NCBI GenBank assembly: GCA_021778975.1 | Contig: JAJYBO010000007.1 | Span: forward strand, 1 to 24,714 | Length of the DNA stretch: 24,714 bases | From: Deltaproteobacteria bacterium | GTDB lineage: Bacteria > Desulfobacterota > Desulfobacteria > Desulfobacterales > Desulfatirhabdiaceae | Direction: 5' to 3' | In this document: positions 1 to 8,384 of the stretch, piece after piece | How the letters are laid out: the number at the start of each line of letters is the position of its first letter | Position numbering within the stretch: position 1 is the stretch's first letter | The notes under the pieces: generated by a model | The model's database searches: none | What the model saw: the letters and a program-made list of their open reading frames with translations, nothing else | Told to the model about the DNA's origin: nothing | Made by a program: the position numbers and the translations under genes

Positions 1-1
1 A

Positions 2-105
2 GGCGCGCAAATCTTGAGGAGTGAGGCGTACTTATGGTACGCCGCAACGACGAAAGATGCAGCGCAACGCAGCATCCGGACTTTTTACGAAGCCGTCAAT
101 TTTGA
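2..105 (+). repeat. Left copy of 104-bp inverted repeat
   Basis: This segment is the reverse complement of the last 104 bases of the window (24611-24714), with only two differences, at positions 14 and 55. It contains a perfect 7-bp hairpin (GGCGTAC at 25-31, loop TTATG, GTACGCC at 37-43). A second, imperfect stem is built on GATGC...GCATC (56-76), followed by the core TTTTTACGAAGCCGTCAA. Shorter, diverged relatives of that core lie at 12242-12267 and 15374-15433. It looks like a noncoding dispersed intergenic repeat. The short reading frame across it has no ribosome binding site and no recognisable product. Confidence 0.9.
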
Positions 106-259
106 TTGCTCAGCCTTCTGCCACACACTTAAAACGATGTCAAACGGAAATATCATCGAACAGTTCAGCGAAGATACAACAATTTCCACTTGACATGCCC
201 CCCCGGAAAGATGCAGAAAGAACCTCATGCCCATGCGACATGATCGGCGCGCGATAAAT

Positions 260-298
260 CCCGATAAAACCCTCATTTTCGGGTTCTCTTTTCTGTAA
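260..298 (+). promoter_or_regulatory. Possible leader hairpin before cheA
   Basis: Two mutually exclusive short stems lie just upstream of cheA: CCCGA (260-264) with TCGGG (279-283), and AACCC (268-272) with GGGTT (281-285). A pyrimidine-rich run (CTCTTTTCTG) follows. This could be the weak terminator of an upstream gene or a leader structure. Both stems are only 5 bp, so the call is tentative. The rest of 106-311 shows no convincing gene. Confidence 0.2.
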
Positions 299-311
299 AA
301 GGACAGGCATT

Positions 312-3300
312 ATGTCACTGACCTCCGATGAACTCCTCGCGGCGTTTGTTGACGAAGCCGCCGAGCATCTTTCCAGCATCGAGAATGATTTGCTGGCCAT
401 CGAAAAGGCCGGGAACGCCGTCGAGCCGGCGCTGGTAAACAAGGTCTTTCGAGCCGCTCACTCCATCAAGGGCGGCGCCGGTTTCGTCGGTCTTGCCAAT
501 ATCAGGGAACTGTCGCATAAAATGGAGACTATTTTAGGACTGATCCGAAGCGGCGGTCTTTCTCCGAATTCAGAGGTTATCACCGTTCTTCTGGCAGCTT
601 CAGAAACCTTGAAACATCTGGTGGGAAATGTCGCGGACAGCGACGCGATGGAAATTACCGCACCGCTGGCGGCATTGGACAGCATCTCCCAGGCATTTCC
701 AGCTCCTTCTTCAAAAAAGACCGCAGCGGCGGCGCCTCCCGCCGTTCAGACTCCGAAACCGCCCCCCCCCGTGTCACCCGAATCCGCGCTCCCCTCATCG
801 TCAGCGTCCGATACATACGCCGCCATGCAGATTCCGAAAGACATCGTGTCACAGGCCAGAAGCGAGGGAAAGCACATTTATCTGCTTGACGTGGATCCCA
901 CCCGACCCGGTGTCTTTCATGACAAAAATGCGACGGATATCATTGATGAACTCAAAACCTACGGAACGGTTCTATCATACCGCGGTGAAGAATATCCGAA
1001 TAGCGCTTCCAGCGGGGCGCCTCCGGATGTTGTCGCCATCGTCCATGTCATTTTCGCATGTGTCCTGAATTCAGAAGATATGGCGCTGCTGCTCGAAATA
1101 GACAGCTCACACCTGACGTTGATAGATAAAGCGGTAGAAAGCTTTCCTCCATCGGTGTCTTCCGCCGCGCCGTCGTCTGAAAATATCCTGCCGCCCGAAA
1201 CCGTCATGTCCGATAAAAATCCGGATCCCGTTGACGCCGACAGACAGACACGTCTTCAAGCCGTTTTGACCATTGATGAGCGAGTGCCCGCACCCGCTGC
1301 GCCTGTTCTTACATCTGACGATTCGCTATCCGCCAAAATCGAAAAAAGTCATTCCCTGGACAGCTCCCCGACCAGTATCCGCGTCAATGTTCAGGTGCTG
1401 GATTCGCTGATGAATCTGGCGAGCGAATTGGTACTCAGCAGGAACCAGTTGCTGAAATCCATCACCACCCATGACCACCGTCAGGCGGAAATTGTCGGCA
1501 AGCGTGTGGATCATATCACCTCCGACCTCCAGCGGGTTATCATGCTGACACGGATGCAGCCTGTGGGCAACCTCTTCAACAAGTTTCCACTGGTCGTGCG
1601 CAATCTGTCCCGTGAGTTGGGGAAAGACGTCACTTTCGACATCGAAGGCGCGGATGTAGAGTTAGACAGGTCATTGCTGGAAGCCATGAGCGACCCACTC
1701 ACCCATCTGATCCGAAACGCGGCGGGGCACGGCATCGAGACTCCGGATGTACGGAAATCACTCGGAAAACCCGGTATCGGGAAAATTACGATAAAGGCCA
1801 AGAATGAAGCCGGACAGGTGGTGATCGAGGTCATAGATGACGGTGCCGGCATAGATCCGAACCGGGTGGCGGCGGCAGCGGTTTCAAAAGGTTTTGTCAC
1901 CGAAGAACAGGTTCGGGTCATGACCGATAAGGATCGGCTGAATCTGATTTTTCTACCAGGATTTTCCACTGCCGGGCAGGTCTCGGAACTCTCCGGCAGG
2001 GGGGTTGGCATGGATGTGGTCAAAACAAACCTGGATGCGCTGGGAGGACTCGTGGATATTGATTCCACACCCGGTAGAGGCGCTCGTATCCGCATTCGGC
2101 TCCCGCTGACACTGGCGATCATTCCTTCGCAGATCGTTTCAGCCGAAAATGAACGTTTCGCCATTCCTCAGATCAACCTCGAAGAACTTCTCAGAATCCC
2201 GGCGGCCAGGGTCAAGGAACGCGTCGAGCTGGTTGGCAATGCCGAGGTGGTGCGGCTGCGCGGCAAACTGCTGCCCCTTGTGCGGGTGACGGATATTCTG
2301 GGAATCAGCCGTACATACATTGATCAGAAAACCGGCCTGCGCTTTCAGGATCGCCGCGTGGCGGTGGCCGACCGGCGTTCCCGGACAACCCCCCTTATTG
2401 CGGAGGATTTCCAGGCAGACGATAATTTCGACAAAACGATGCAACATGATGTCCGCGCGTCGCATCACAGCCGTCCTGAATCGTCTGAAACGATATTTCC
2501 ATCAGGTATTCCGGGGGGGCCTCCGCCAATCTTTCGTTCCGGATCGGATCGGCGGTATCGGGCTGTCAGCGCGCTCAATATCGCCGTAGTTTCTACCGGC
2601 CATATGAAATACGGCCTGATCGTAGACGCCTTTCATGACGCAGAGGAAATCGTCGTCAAGCCGCTGGGCCGACATCTGAAAGCGTGTCGGGGATATGCGG
2701 GCGCCGCCATCATGGGAGATGGCAGAGTCGCCCTGATCCTGGACGTCAATGATCTGGCGGAAATGGCGGGGCTTTTTTCCATAGATGGCGCCCAAAGAGC
2801 CGGAGAAGTCGCCAGAGAGGCGGCGCCTATTCAGACGGTGGTTGATCCGCTAAATCTGCTCATTTTCAGAAATGCGCCGGATGAGCAGTTCGCCATGCCG
2901 ATGAGTCAGGTGCTGCGCATCGAGAGAACCCGGCAGCGTGACATCCAGTCTCTGGGAGGCGCGCGCACCATTCAGTACCGGGGCGGCAGTCTGCGGGTCT
3001 TCAGTATTGATGAAATCGCCCGTGTAAAACCTCTGGCGAATTGCGAACATCTGCTCGTCATTGTTTTCATGATTGCCGGCAGAGAGCTGGGCATCCTGGC
3101 GACAGGACCGGTGGACTCTGTAATCACCGACGCGAGCATTGACGGCGATGCCTTGAAACAGCCCGGTGTCATGGGGTCCATGGTGCTGGGAAGCGCGACC
3201 ACGCTGCTGGTGGATGTTCTGGAAATCGTCCGAACTTTTTATCCGGACTGGTTCAGGGATATCCCTCGCGTTGAACGTTCTCTGCCTGCCAGCGTTACGG

Positions 3301-3677
3301 TTCTGGTGGTGGATGATTCGCGGTTTTTCCGCACACAGATTACATCGTTTGTCTCCAGCGAAGGGTATGAGGTGATGGACGCGGAGGATGGCGAAGCCGC
3401 CTGGAAAATGCTTCAGAGTTCTGAACGGCGTATCTCACTGGTTGTCACCGACATCGAAATGCCCCGGCTGAACGGCATCGGTCTTACGGAACGGATCCGA
3501 AATGACACCCGGTTTGCGGGTCTGCCGATCATCGCCCTGACGACGCTGGCGGATGACAGGGCCATGGAACGCGCCAGGCAGGCTGGTGTCAACGAGTATC
3601 AGATCAAACTGGACAAAGAACGGTTGGCCAACAGCATCACCGCGCTGTTGACCACACACGCGGGGCATGTTGTCTGA
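312..3677 (+). CDS. cheA: Hybrid chemotaxis histidine kinase CheA with C-terminal receiver
   Basis: Cytoplasmic two-component kinase of 1121 residues. It takes chemoreceptor input and passes phosphate to response regulators. Domains in order: HPt/P1 with phospho-acceptor His50 (RAAHSIKGGAGFVG); a Pro-rich linker; an unrecognised P2-position domain (about 175-280); P3 dimerisation from about 355; the P4 ATPase with N-box Asn469, G1 DDGAGID at 509-515 and G2 GRGVG at 562-566; a CheW-like P5 interrupted by a low-complexity insert (about 680-755); a second CheW-like domain (about 845-985); and a receiver with Asp1001/1002, phospho-Asp1047 (TDIEMP), Thr1077 and Lys1099. The start is ATG after AAAAGGACAGG. 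The usual N-box Asp is replaced by Gly472. A CheA-REC hybrid in this gene order resembles WspE. It is the first gene of the chemosensory operon; the MCP gene follows after 46 nt. Confidence 0.95.
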   Translation: MSLTSDELLAAFVDEAAEHLSSIENDLLAIEKAGNAVEPALVNKVFRAAHSIKGGAGFVGLANIRELSHKMETILGLIRSGGLSPNSEVITVLLAASETLKHLVGNVADSDAMEITAPLAALDSISQAFPAPSSKKTAAAAPPAVQTPKPPPPVSPESALPSSSASDTYAAMQIPKDIVSQARSEGKHIYLLDVDPTRPGVFHDKNATDIIDELKTYGTVLSYRGEEYPNSASSGAPPDVVAIVHVIFACVLNSEDMALLLEIDSSHLTLIDKAVESFPPSVSSAAPSSENILPPETVMSDKNPDPVDADRQTRLQAVLTIDERVPAPAAPVLTSDDSLSAKIEKSHSLDSSPTSIRVNVQVLDSLMNLASELVLSRNQLLKSITTHDHRQAEIVGKRVDHITSDLQRVIMLTRMQPVGNLFNKFPLVVRNLSRELGKDVTFDIEGADVELDRSLLEAMSDPLTHLIRNAAGHGIETPDVRKSLGKPGIGKITIKAKNEAGQVVIEVIDDGAGIDPNRVAAAAVSKGFVTEEQVRVMTDKDRLNLIFLPGFSTAGQVSELSGRGVGMDVVKTNLDALGGLVDIDSTPGRGARIRIRLPLTLAIIPSQIVSAENERFAIPQINLEELLRIPAARVKERVELVGNAEVVRLRGKLLPLVRVTDILGISRTYIDQKTGLRFQDRRVAVADRRSRTTPLIAEDFQADDNFDKTMQHDVRASHHSRPESSETIFPSGIPGGPPPIFRSGSDRRYRAVSALNIAVVSTGHMKYGLIVDAFHDAEEIVVKPLGRHLKACRGYAGAAIMGDGRVALILDVNDLAEMAGLFSIDGAQRAGEVAREAAPIQTVVDPLNLLIFRNAPDEQFAMPMSQVLRIERTRQRDIQSLGGARTIQYRGGSLRVFSIDEIARVKPLANCEHLLVIVFMIAGRELGILATGPVDSVITDASIDGDALKQPGVMGSMVLGSATTLLVDVLEIVRTFYPDWFRDIPRVERSLPASVTVLVVDDSRFFRTQITSFVSSEGYEVMDAEDGEAAWKMLQSSERRISLVVTDIEMPRLNGIGLTERIRNDTRFAGLPIIALTTLADDRAMERARQAGVNEYQIKLDKERLANSITALLTTHAGHVV

Positions 3678-3723
3678 ATGCCCGGGGCAGGGCGTCAAAA
3701 ACGAACAGATCGGGGAGGATGGA

Positions 3724-5808
3724 ATGCGGATTCTGGGAAATATGAGATTACGGACAAAGTTTATGGCGGTATTTCTGGCGATAGGCATCATTCCCTTTGC
3801 CACCATCGGGCTTATTTCGAAAATCGTGACAGGCAACGCTCTGGAAACGCAGGTGAACCGGCAGTTGATTACACTCCGGGATGTTCGTAAAAAACAGATT
3901 CAGAACTATTTTGACGGTGTTTTCACTGATATCCGGATATTTTCTCACCGAAAGGGCGTGCTGGATTTTTTCAATCCGTTATGCGTGCTGGATGCTGCCG
4001 CGAAGCCAGACGGCGCTTTCGATATCACCAGCCCGGAATATCAAAAACTCAACGATCAGATGGGGAAAAATATCCAGAATTATTTCGAAGAAAGCGGATA
4101 TGCAGATATTTACATGATTTGCGCCAAACATGGCCACGTCATGTTTTCATGCGCCCGGCAGGCCGATCTGGGGACCAATCTGAACACCGGCCCCTATAAA
4201 AGCAGCGGGCTGGCGGTGTTGTGGAAGAAGGTCGCCAGGTCCCGCAAACCGGCGATGGTGGATTTTCAGCCCTATGCACCATCCGGCAACCGGCCGGCGG
4301 CATTCGTTGGGTATCCAGTGATAGGGGCGGATGAAACGCTGAATGGTGTCATCGCTTTTCAGATTTCACCAGACGCGGTCAACAGCCTCATGAGCGAACG
4401 TTACGGTCAGGCCAAAACAGGCGAAACCTATCTGGTAGGCGCGGACAATATCATGCGGTCCGATTCGTTTCTGGATCCGGGCCGATTTTCCGTCAAAGCT
4501 TCGTTCGCCAGCCCGGAAAGTGGCAGGGTTGATACCGAGGCTGTTCGGGAAGCCCTGGCCGGTCATACCGGTGAAAGAGAAATCCGCAATTATGATGGGC
4601 AGGTGGTGTTTTCCGCATACGCGCCGCTCAAAATTGAAGATGTCACCTGGGCCATCATGGCGGAAGTTCGAAAAAAAGACGCCTACCGGGCGCTGGATTC
4701 TCTGAACTGGCTCATGGGTACTGTGGCCTTGCTGGTTGTGATGGTGATCGTGCTGACCGCGTTTCTTGTCACTCGTTCCATCACCTATCCAATCAACAAA
4801 AGCACCCGGTTCGCCAAGCGCATATCCGAGGGCGATTTCACCGAACTGCTGGAGATGAAACAGAAAGATGAAATCGGGATCCTTTCTGGAGCGCTGAATC
4901 AGATGGTGACCAGTCTGCGCCAGATGATCGGTCAGATTATCGAAGGCGTGGAAACACTGTCCGCGTCTTCCACAGAACTCTCCGCCATATCCCGGCAGAT
5001 GTCCGGTAATTCCTCCAACACCTACGAGCGTTCGTGCAGTGTGGCGGCCTCTGCGGAAGAAATGAGCGCCAATATGACGTCGGTGGCCGCGGCCGCGGAG
5101 CAGACATCCACCAACGTCAACATGGTGGCCGCGGCTTCCGAGGAAATGACCGCCACCATCAACGAGATCGCCCGGAATGCGGAAAAAGCCCGAAAAATCA
5201 CCAACCAGGCGGTGACGGATGCACAAAATGCGTCTGAGACCGTCCACGATCTGGGCAACGCGGCGCATGAAATCGGTAAAGTTACGGAAACCATCGCCGA
5301 TATTTCGGATCAGACCAATCTGTTGGCGCTGAACGCCACCATCGAGGCGGCCCGCGCCGGAGACGCGGGTAAAGGGTTTGCCGTCGTTGCCAATGAAATC
5401 AAAGATCTGGCCAAGCAAACCGCTGAAGCCACGCGGGAAATCAAAGGCAAGATCGAGGGTATTCAAATATCTACTTCCGGAACCGTTGACAGAATTCAAC
5501 AGATTTCACAGGTCATCAACGACATCAATGAAATCGTGTCGTCCATCGCCACAGCGGTCGAGGAACAGTCCATCACGACCAACGACATCGCCGGAAATGT
5601 GGCGCAGGCGGCCCGCGGCATTCATGAGGTCACCCAGAATGTGGCGCAGAGTTCCGAGGTCTCGCAGAGTATCGCCAGAGATATTTCCGGGGTCAATCGC
5701 GCCGCCGAAGAGATTTCCGCCAACAGCACCCAGGTAAACATGAGCGCCGAAGAGCTGAAAAAACTGGCTCGCCGTTTGAAGGATATGGTGTCGGTGTTTA
5801 AAATGTGA
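3724..5808 (+). CDS. Methyl-accepting chemotaxis protein (transmembrane)
   Basis: A 694-residue inner-membrane chemoreceptor that controls the CheA encoded just upstream. TM1 is at about 14-32. A periplasmic sensor of about 295 residues, of Cache-like appearance, runs to TM2 at about 330-350. HAMP follows, then a long coiled-coil signalling domain rich in Ala, Ser and Glu. The highly conserved tip DISDQTNLLALNATIEAARA begins at residue 526. I chose the ATG at 3724 because GGGGAGGA lies 5-6 nt before it and the protein then begins with a short basic segment and TM1. An in-frame start 57 nt earlier, overlapping the end of cheA, adds a hydrophilic tail and is less likely. There is no C-terminal CheR-docking pentapeptide (it ends in VSVFKM). 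The ligand cannot be told from sequence. Confidence 0.95.
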   Translation: MRILGNMRLRTKFMAVFLAIGIIPFATIGLISKIVTGNALETQVNRQLITLRDVRKKQIQNYFDGVFTDIRIFSHRKGVLDFFNPLCVLDAAAKPDGAFDITSPEYQKLNDQMGKNIQNYFEESGYADIYMICAKHGHVMFSCARQADLGTNLNTGPYKSSGLAVLWKKVARSRKPAMVDFQPYAPSGNRPAAFVGYPVIGADETLNGVIAFQISPDAVNSLMSERYGQAKTGETYLVGADNIMRSDSFLDPGRFSVKASFASPESGRVDTEAVREALAGHTGEREIRNYDGQVVFSAYAPLKIEDVTWAIMAEVRKKDAYRALDSLNWLMGTVALLVVMVIVLTAFLVTRSITYPINKSTRFAKRISEGDFTELLEMKQKDEIGILSGALNQMVTSLRQMIGQIIEGVETLSASSTELSAISRQMSGNSSNTYERSCSVAASAEEMSANMTSVAAAAEQTSTNVNMVAAASEEMTATINEIARNAEKARKITNQAVTDAQNASETVHDLGNAAHEIGKVTETIADISDQTNLLALNATIEAARAGDAGKGFAVVANEIKDLAKQTAEATREIKGKIEGIQISTSGTVDRIQQISQVINDINEIVSSIATAVEEQSITTNDIAGNVAQAARGIHEVTQNVAQSSEVSQSIARDISGVNRAAEEISANSTQVNMSAEELKKLARRLKDMVSVFKM

Positions 5809-5828
5809 CGATCAGAGAAGGAATATCC

Positions 5829-6272
5829 ATGGACCATTCCGAAAAATCGGGTTCTGACATCGAACTGGCTACCTTTTATCTGGGGGACGCCTGCTGCGGC
5901 ATTGATATCCTGACGGTTCAGGAGATCAATCGTCTGAATGATATCACCCCGGTGCCGCTGGCGCCGGATTACGTGAAAGGCATCATGAACCTGAGGGGGC
6001 GGATCATCACGGTGCTGGACGTAGGAAAACGGCTTGGCATGACGCACTGTGTGGATGCAGAGTCCCGGCGCAACATTATCGTGAGATACGAAAAAGAATC
6101 CATTGGCCTGCTGGTGGACCGTATCGAGGATGTCATCCACATACAACGGGAAAATATCGAAAAAACGCCGGCGAATGTCAGCGGTATTCAGGAACGGTAT
6201 TTCGATGGTGTGTTGAAAACCGAAAAGCGGTTGGTCAGCGTGTTGAATCTTGCGGAAGTACTCAAAGTGTAG
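5829..6272 (+). CDS. cheW: CheW coupling protein
   Basis: A 147-residue adaptor that bridges the receptor tip and the CheA P5 domain. Almost the whole protein is a CheW domain: an opening strand (LATFYLGDACCGIDILTVQE), the conserved PDYVKGIMNLRGRIITVLDV segment, a middle part with IGLLVDRIEDV, and the closing RLVSVLNLAEVL. I chose ATG 5829 because AGAAGGA lies 7 nt upstream. A GTG at 5805 overlapping the MCP stop would add 8 residues and cannot be excluded. It is 20 nt downstream of the MCP gene and 12 nt upstream of cheB. The two CheW-like domains of CheA may add further coupling surfaces, because a typical Wsp system has two separate CheW proteins and only one is found here. Confidence 0.95.
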   Translation: MDHSEKSGSDIELATFYLGDACCGIDILTVQEINRLNDITPVPLAPDYVKGIMNLRGRIITVLDVGKRLGMTHCVDAESRRNIIVRYEKESIGLLVDRIEDVIHIQRENIEKTPANVSGIQERYFDGVLKTEKRLVSVLNLAEVLKV

Positions 6273-6284
6273 GAGTCAGAAACA

Positions 6285-7400
6285 TTGATATCGGAAACAG
6301 ATACAGCCGACAGCGTGACGCTCCGGGTGCTGGTGGTGGATGACAGTCTTCTGTACCGGAAAATGATTCAGGACGTACTCGATACTTTTCCGGGTGTGGA
6401 AGTTGTCGGTAGCGCCCCGGATGGTCAGGTCGCCCTGCTCAAGGCGCGCTCACTGAAACCGGATGTCATTACGCTGGATATCGAGATGCCGGAAATGGAC
6501 GGTCTTGAGGTGCTGGAACATCTGAAGGCCGAACAACCCGAAACCACGGCGATCGTATGCAGCATGTTTACGACAGAAGGGGCCCGGATCACCCTGAGAG
6601 CGCTGGAACTTGGCGCTTTCGATTTCATTCCGAAGCCTGCATCCGGAACTTTGGATGACAACAGGGCGCTTTTCAGGTCTGCCATCGCTCCCATGCTGGA
6701 CGCTTTAATGCGTCTTAAAACCACAAGACAAACGGTTGTTGCGCCGTTATCGAAAATATCCGGGATGGAAAGAACGATTTTAGAAGGATTGTCGCCAATC
6801 CTCAAAAGCCCCCATGAAAAATCTATGGCTGTGGCCATCGGCATTTCGACCGGAGGGCCGGTGGCGCTGGCGAAAATGATGCCGGAGATTCCAGCGAATA
6901 TAGGCGTTCCTCTGTTCATCGTGCAGCATATGCCGCCCATGTTTACCGGAGCGCTGGCCGCTAAACTGAATTCCGTCAGTCAGATTACGGTCAAGGAGGC
7001 GGCGGATGGAGAGATCGTCTGTCCCAACACAGCCTATATCGCCCCTGGCGGCAAACAGATGAAGGTCGCATCCGTGTCCGGTGCGAATCATTCGGTTGTC
7101 ATCCGGATCACCGATGACGCCCCCGAAAACAACTGCAAACCTTCCGCCGATTATCTCTTCCGGTCTGTGTCAGGGTGCTACGGACGCCGCGCCACCGGCG
7201 TCATCATGACAGGAATGGGATATGACGGCAGTGAGGGGCTTAAGCTGATGAAAGAACGGGGCGCTTTCATTATCGCTCAGAATGAAGCCACGAGCGCGAT
7301 ATACGGCATGCCCCGAAAACCGATCGAGATGGGAATTGTGGATGTGATTGCACCGCTGGAAGCCATCGCCGCTGAAATCATCCGGACGGTTTTCGCTTGA
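6285..7400 (+). CDS. cheB: Protein-glutamate methylesterase CheB
   Basis: A 371-residue receptor methylesterase/deamidase that resets the MCP and is activated by phosphate from CheA. The N-terminal receiver has VVDDS and phospho-Asp65 (TLDIEMPEMDG), and a linker joins it to the C-terminal esterase. The catalytic triad is readable as Ser188 (GISTGGP), His215 (VQHMPP) and Asp314 (GMGYDGSEG). The start is probably TTG at 6285: AGGAG (6271-6275), overlapping the cheW stop, sits 9 nt before it, and no ATG precedes the first receiver strand. A GTG at 6315 is the alternative. In Wsp-type systems the equivalent protein (WspF) holds the pathway in its adapted, low c-di-GMP state. Confidence 0.95.
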   Translation: MISETDTADSVTLRVLVVDDSLLYRKMIQDVLDTFPGVEVVGSAPDGQVALLKARSLKPDVITLDIEMPEMDGLEVLEHLKAEQPETTAIVCSMFTTEGARITLRALELGAFDFIPKPASGTLDDNRALFRSAIAPMLDALMRLKTTRQTVVAPLSKISGMERTILEGLSPILKSPHEKSMAVAIGISTGGPVALAKMMPEIPANIGVPLFIVQHMPPMFTGALAAKLNSVSQITVKEAADGEIVCPNTAYIAPGGKQMKVASVSGANHSVVIRITDDAPENNCKPSADYLFRSVSGCYGRRATGVIMTGMGYDGSEGLKLMKERGAFIIAQNEATSAIYGMPRKPIEMGIVDVIAPLEAIAAEIIRTVFA

Positions 7401-7495
7401 AGCCGCATCCTGTCTCTGTCGTACCTGGCATATAAGATCACAACGTCCAGACAGGGATGTCGAACATTTACGATTTCACAGGAAAATGCCGAACA

Positions 7496-8329
7496 ATGGA
7501 TCATACGGAATTCGGGCTTTGGGCCAGATATATTTATGAACTCTCCGGCATAGCGCTAGAACCGGCCAAGTCGTATCTGATCGAATCCCGGCTGGAGCCG
7601 TTGCTGAAAGTGCATGGCTGTAAAACTCTCGGCGATTTATACCGAAAATCCCGCATGGATCGCACCGACGCCGTCGAAAAAGATATCATTGATCAGATCA
7701 CCACCAATGAAACCCTGTTTTTTCGCGATCATTCACCATTTGAAATGCTGAAGTACAAAATTCTACCGGATATGATAGACCGCAAACAGCGCAACGCTTT
7801 TTCAAGGCTTCCGATTTCCATTCGCGTCTGGAGCGCTGGATGTTCCACAGGGCAGGAGGTGTACAGCATCGCCATAGCGCTGAAGGAAATCCTCGAAAAC
7901 ATGGCCCCTTACAACATCTCGATATTGGGAACGGATATTTCCAGGTCGGCCATCGCCAGAGCCAGCTCTGGAACCTATTCACAGCTTGAAATCGAACGCG
8001 GTATGGGAGCGGAACGGCTATCTACCTGTTTTACACGGGATGGCGATGTCTGGAAAATTCGCGATGCCATCCGGAGCATGGCGACATTCCGGACAATGAA
8101 CCTCATGCAGCCTTTTACAGATATGGGAAAATTTGATATGGTATTTTGTCGAAACGTGGCCATTTACTTTACGGTGGAAGATCGTAAGAAACTGTTTCAA
8201 AAGATCGAAAAAGCGCTGCTGGACGAAGGCGTTTTGATCATCGGCTCCACAGAATCTCTGACCGGTATCGCGCCCCGGTTTGCGCCCCGACGGTATCTCA
8301 AATCCGTATTCTATCAGATATCGTCATAA
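7496..8329 (+). CDS. cheR: Protein-glutamate O-methyltransferase CheR
   Basis: An S-adenosylmethionine-dependent methyltransferase of about 277 residues, antagonist of CheB on receptor glutamates. It shows the N-terminal helical domain, then the SAM-binding loop WSAGCSTGQEVYSIAI, the GTDIS strand end, and the family hallmark FCRNVAIYF. The loop has Gln where most CheR proteins have Glu (GCSTGEE). No TPR or other C-terminal extension is present, so it is the minimal form. The start is uncertain. ATG 7496 places the conserved helix almost at the N terminus and has AGGA 12 nt upstream. ATG 7457 would add 13 unconserved residues, with only a GGG directly abutting it. It lies between cheB and the cyclase gene in the same operon. 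Confidence 0.9.
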   Translation: MDHTEFGLWARYIYELSGIALEPAKSYLIESRLEPLLKVHGCKTLGDLYRKSRMDRTDAVEKDIIDQITTNETLFFRDHSPFEMLKYKILPDMIDRKQRNAFSRLPISIRVWSAGCSTGQEVYSIAIALKEILENMAPYNISILGTDISRSAIARASSGTYSQLEIERGMGAERLSTCFTRDGDVWKIRDAIRSMATFRTMNLMQPFTDMGKFDMVFCRNVAIYFTVEDRKKLFQKIEKALLDEGVLIIGSTESLTGIAPRFAPRRYLKSVFYQISS

Positions 8330-8384
8330 CGCCAATGACAATGGCACAGCAGAACAACAAGATCGGATATCAAAGGATTTTTTC

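Noticed and set aside
21..257. Small reading frame across the left repeat and the region upstream of cheA
   Set aside because: It begins inside the inverted repeat, lacks a ribosome binding site and encodes a low-complexity basic peptide.
1511..2164. 217-codon open frame antisense to cheA
   Set aside because: It lies over the ATPase core of CheA, and its Ser/Pro/Arg-rich product has no recognisable features.
4366..5499. 377-codon open frame antisense to the MCP gene
   Set aside because: It is Gly/His/Arg/Phe-rich, has no family signature, and is the mirror of a strongly supported chemoreceptor. It arises from codon bias.
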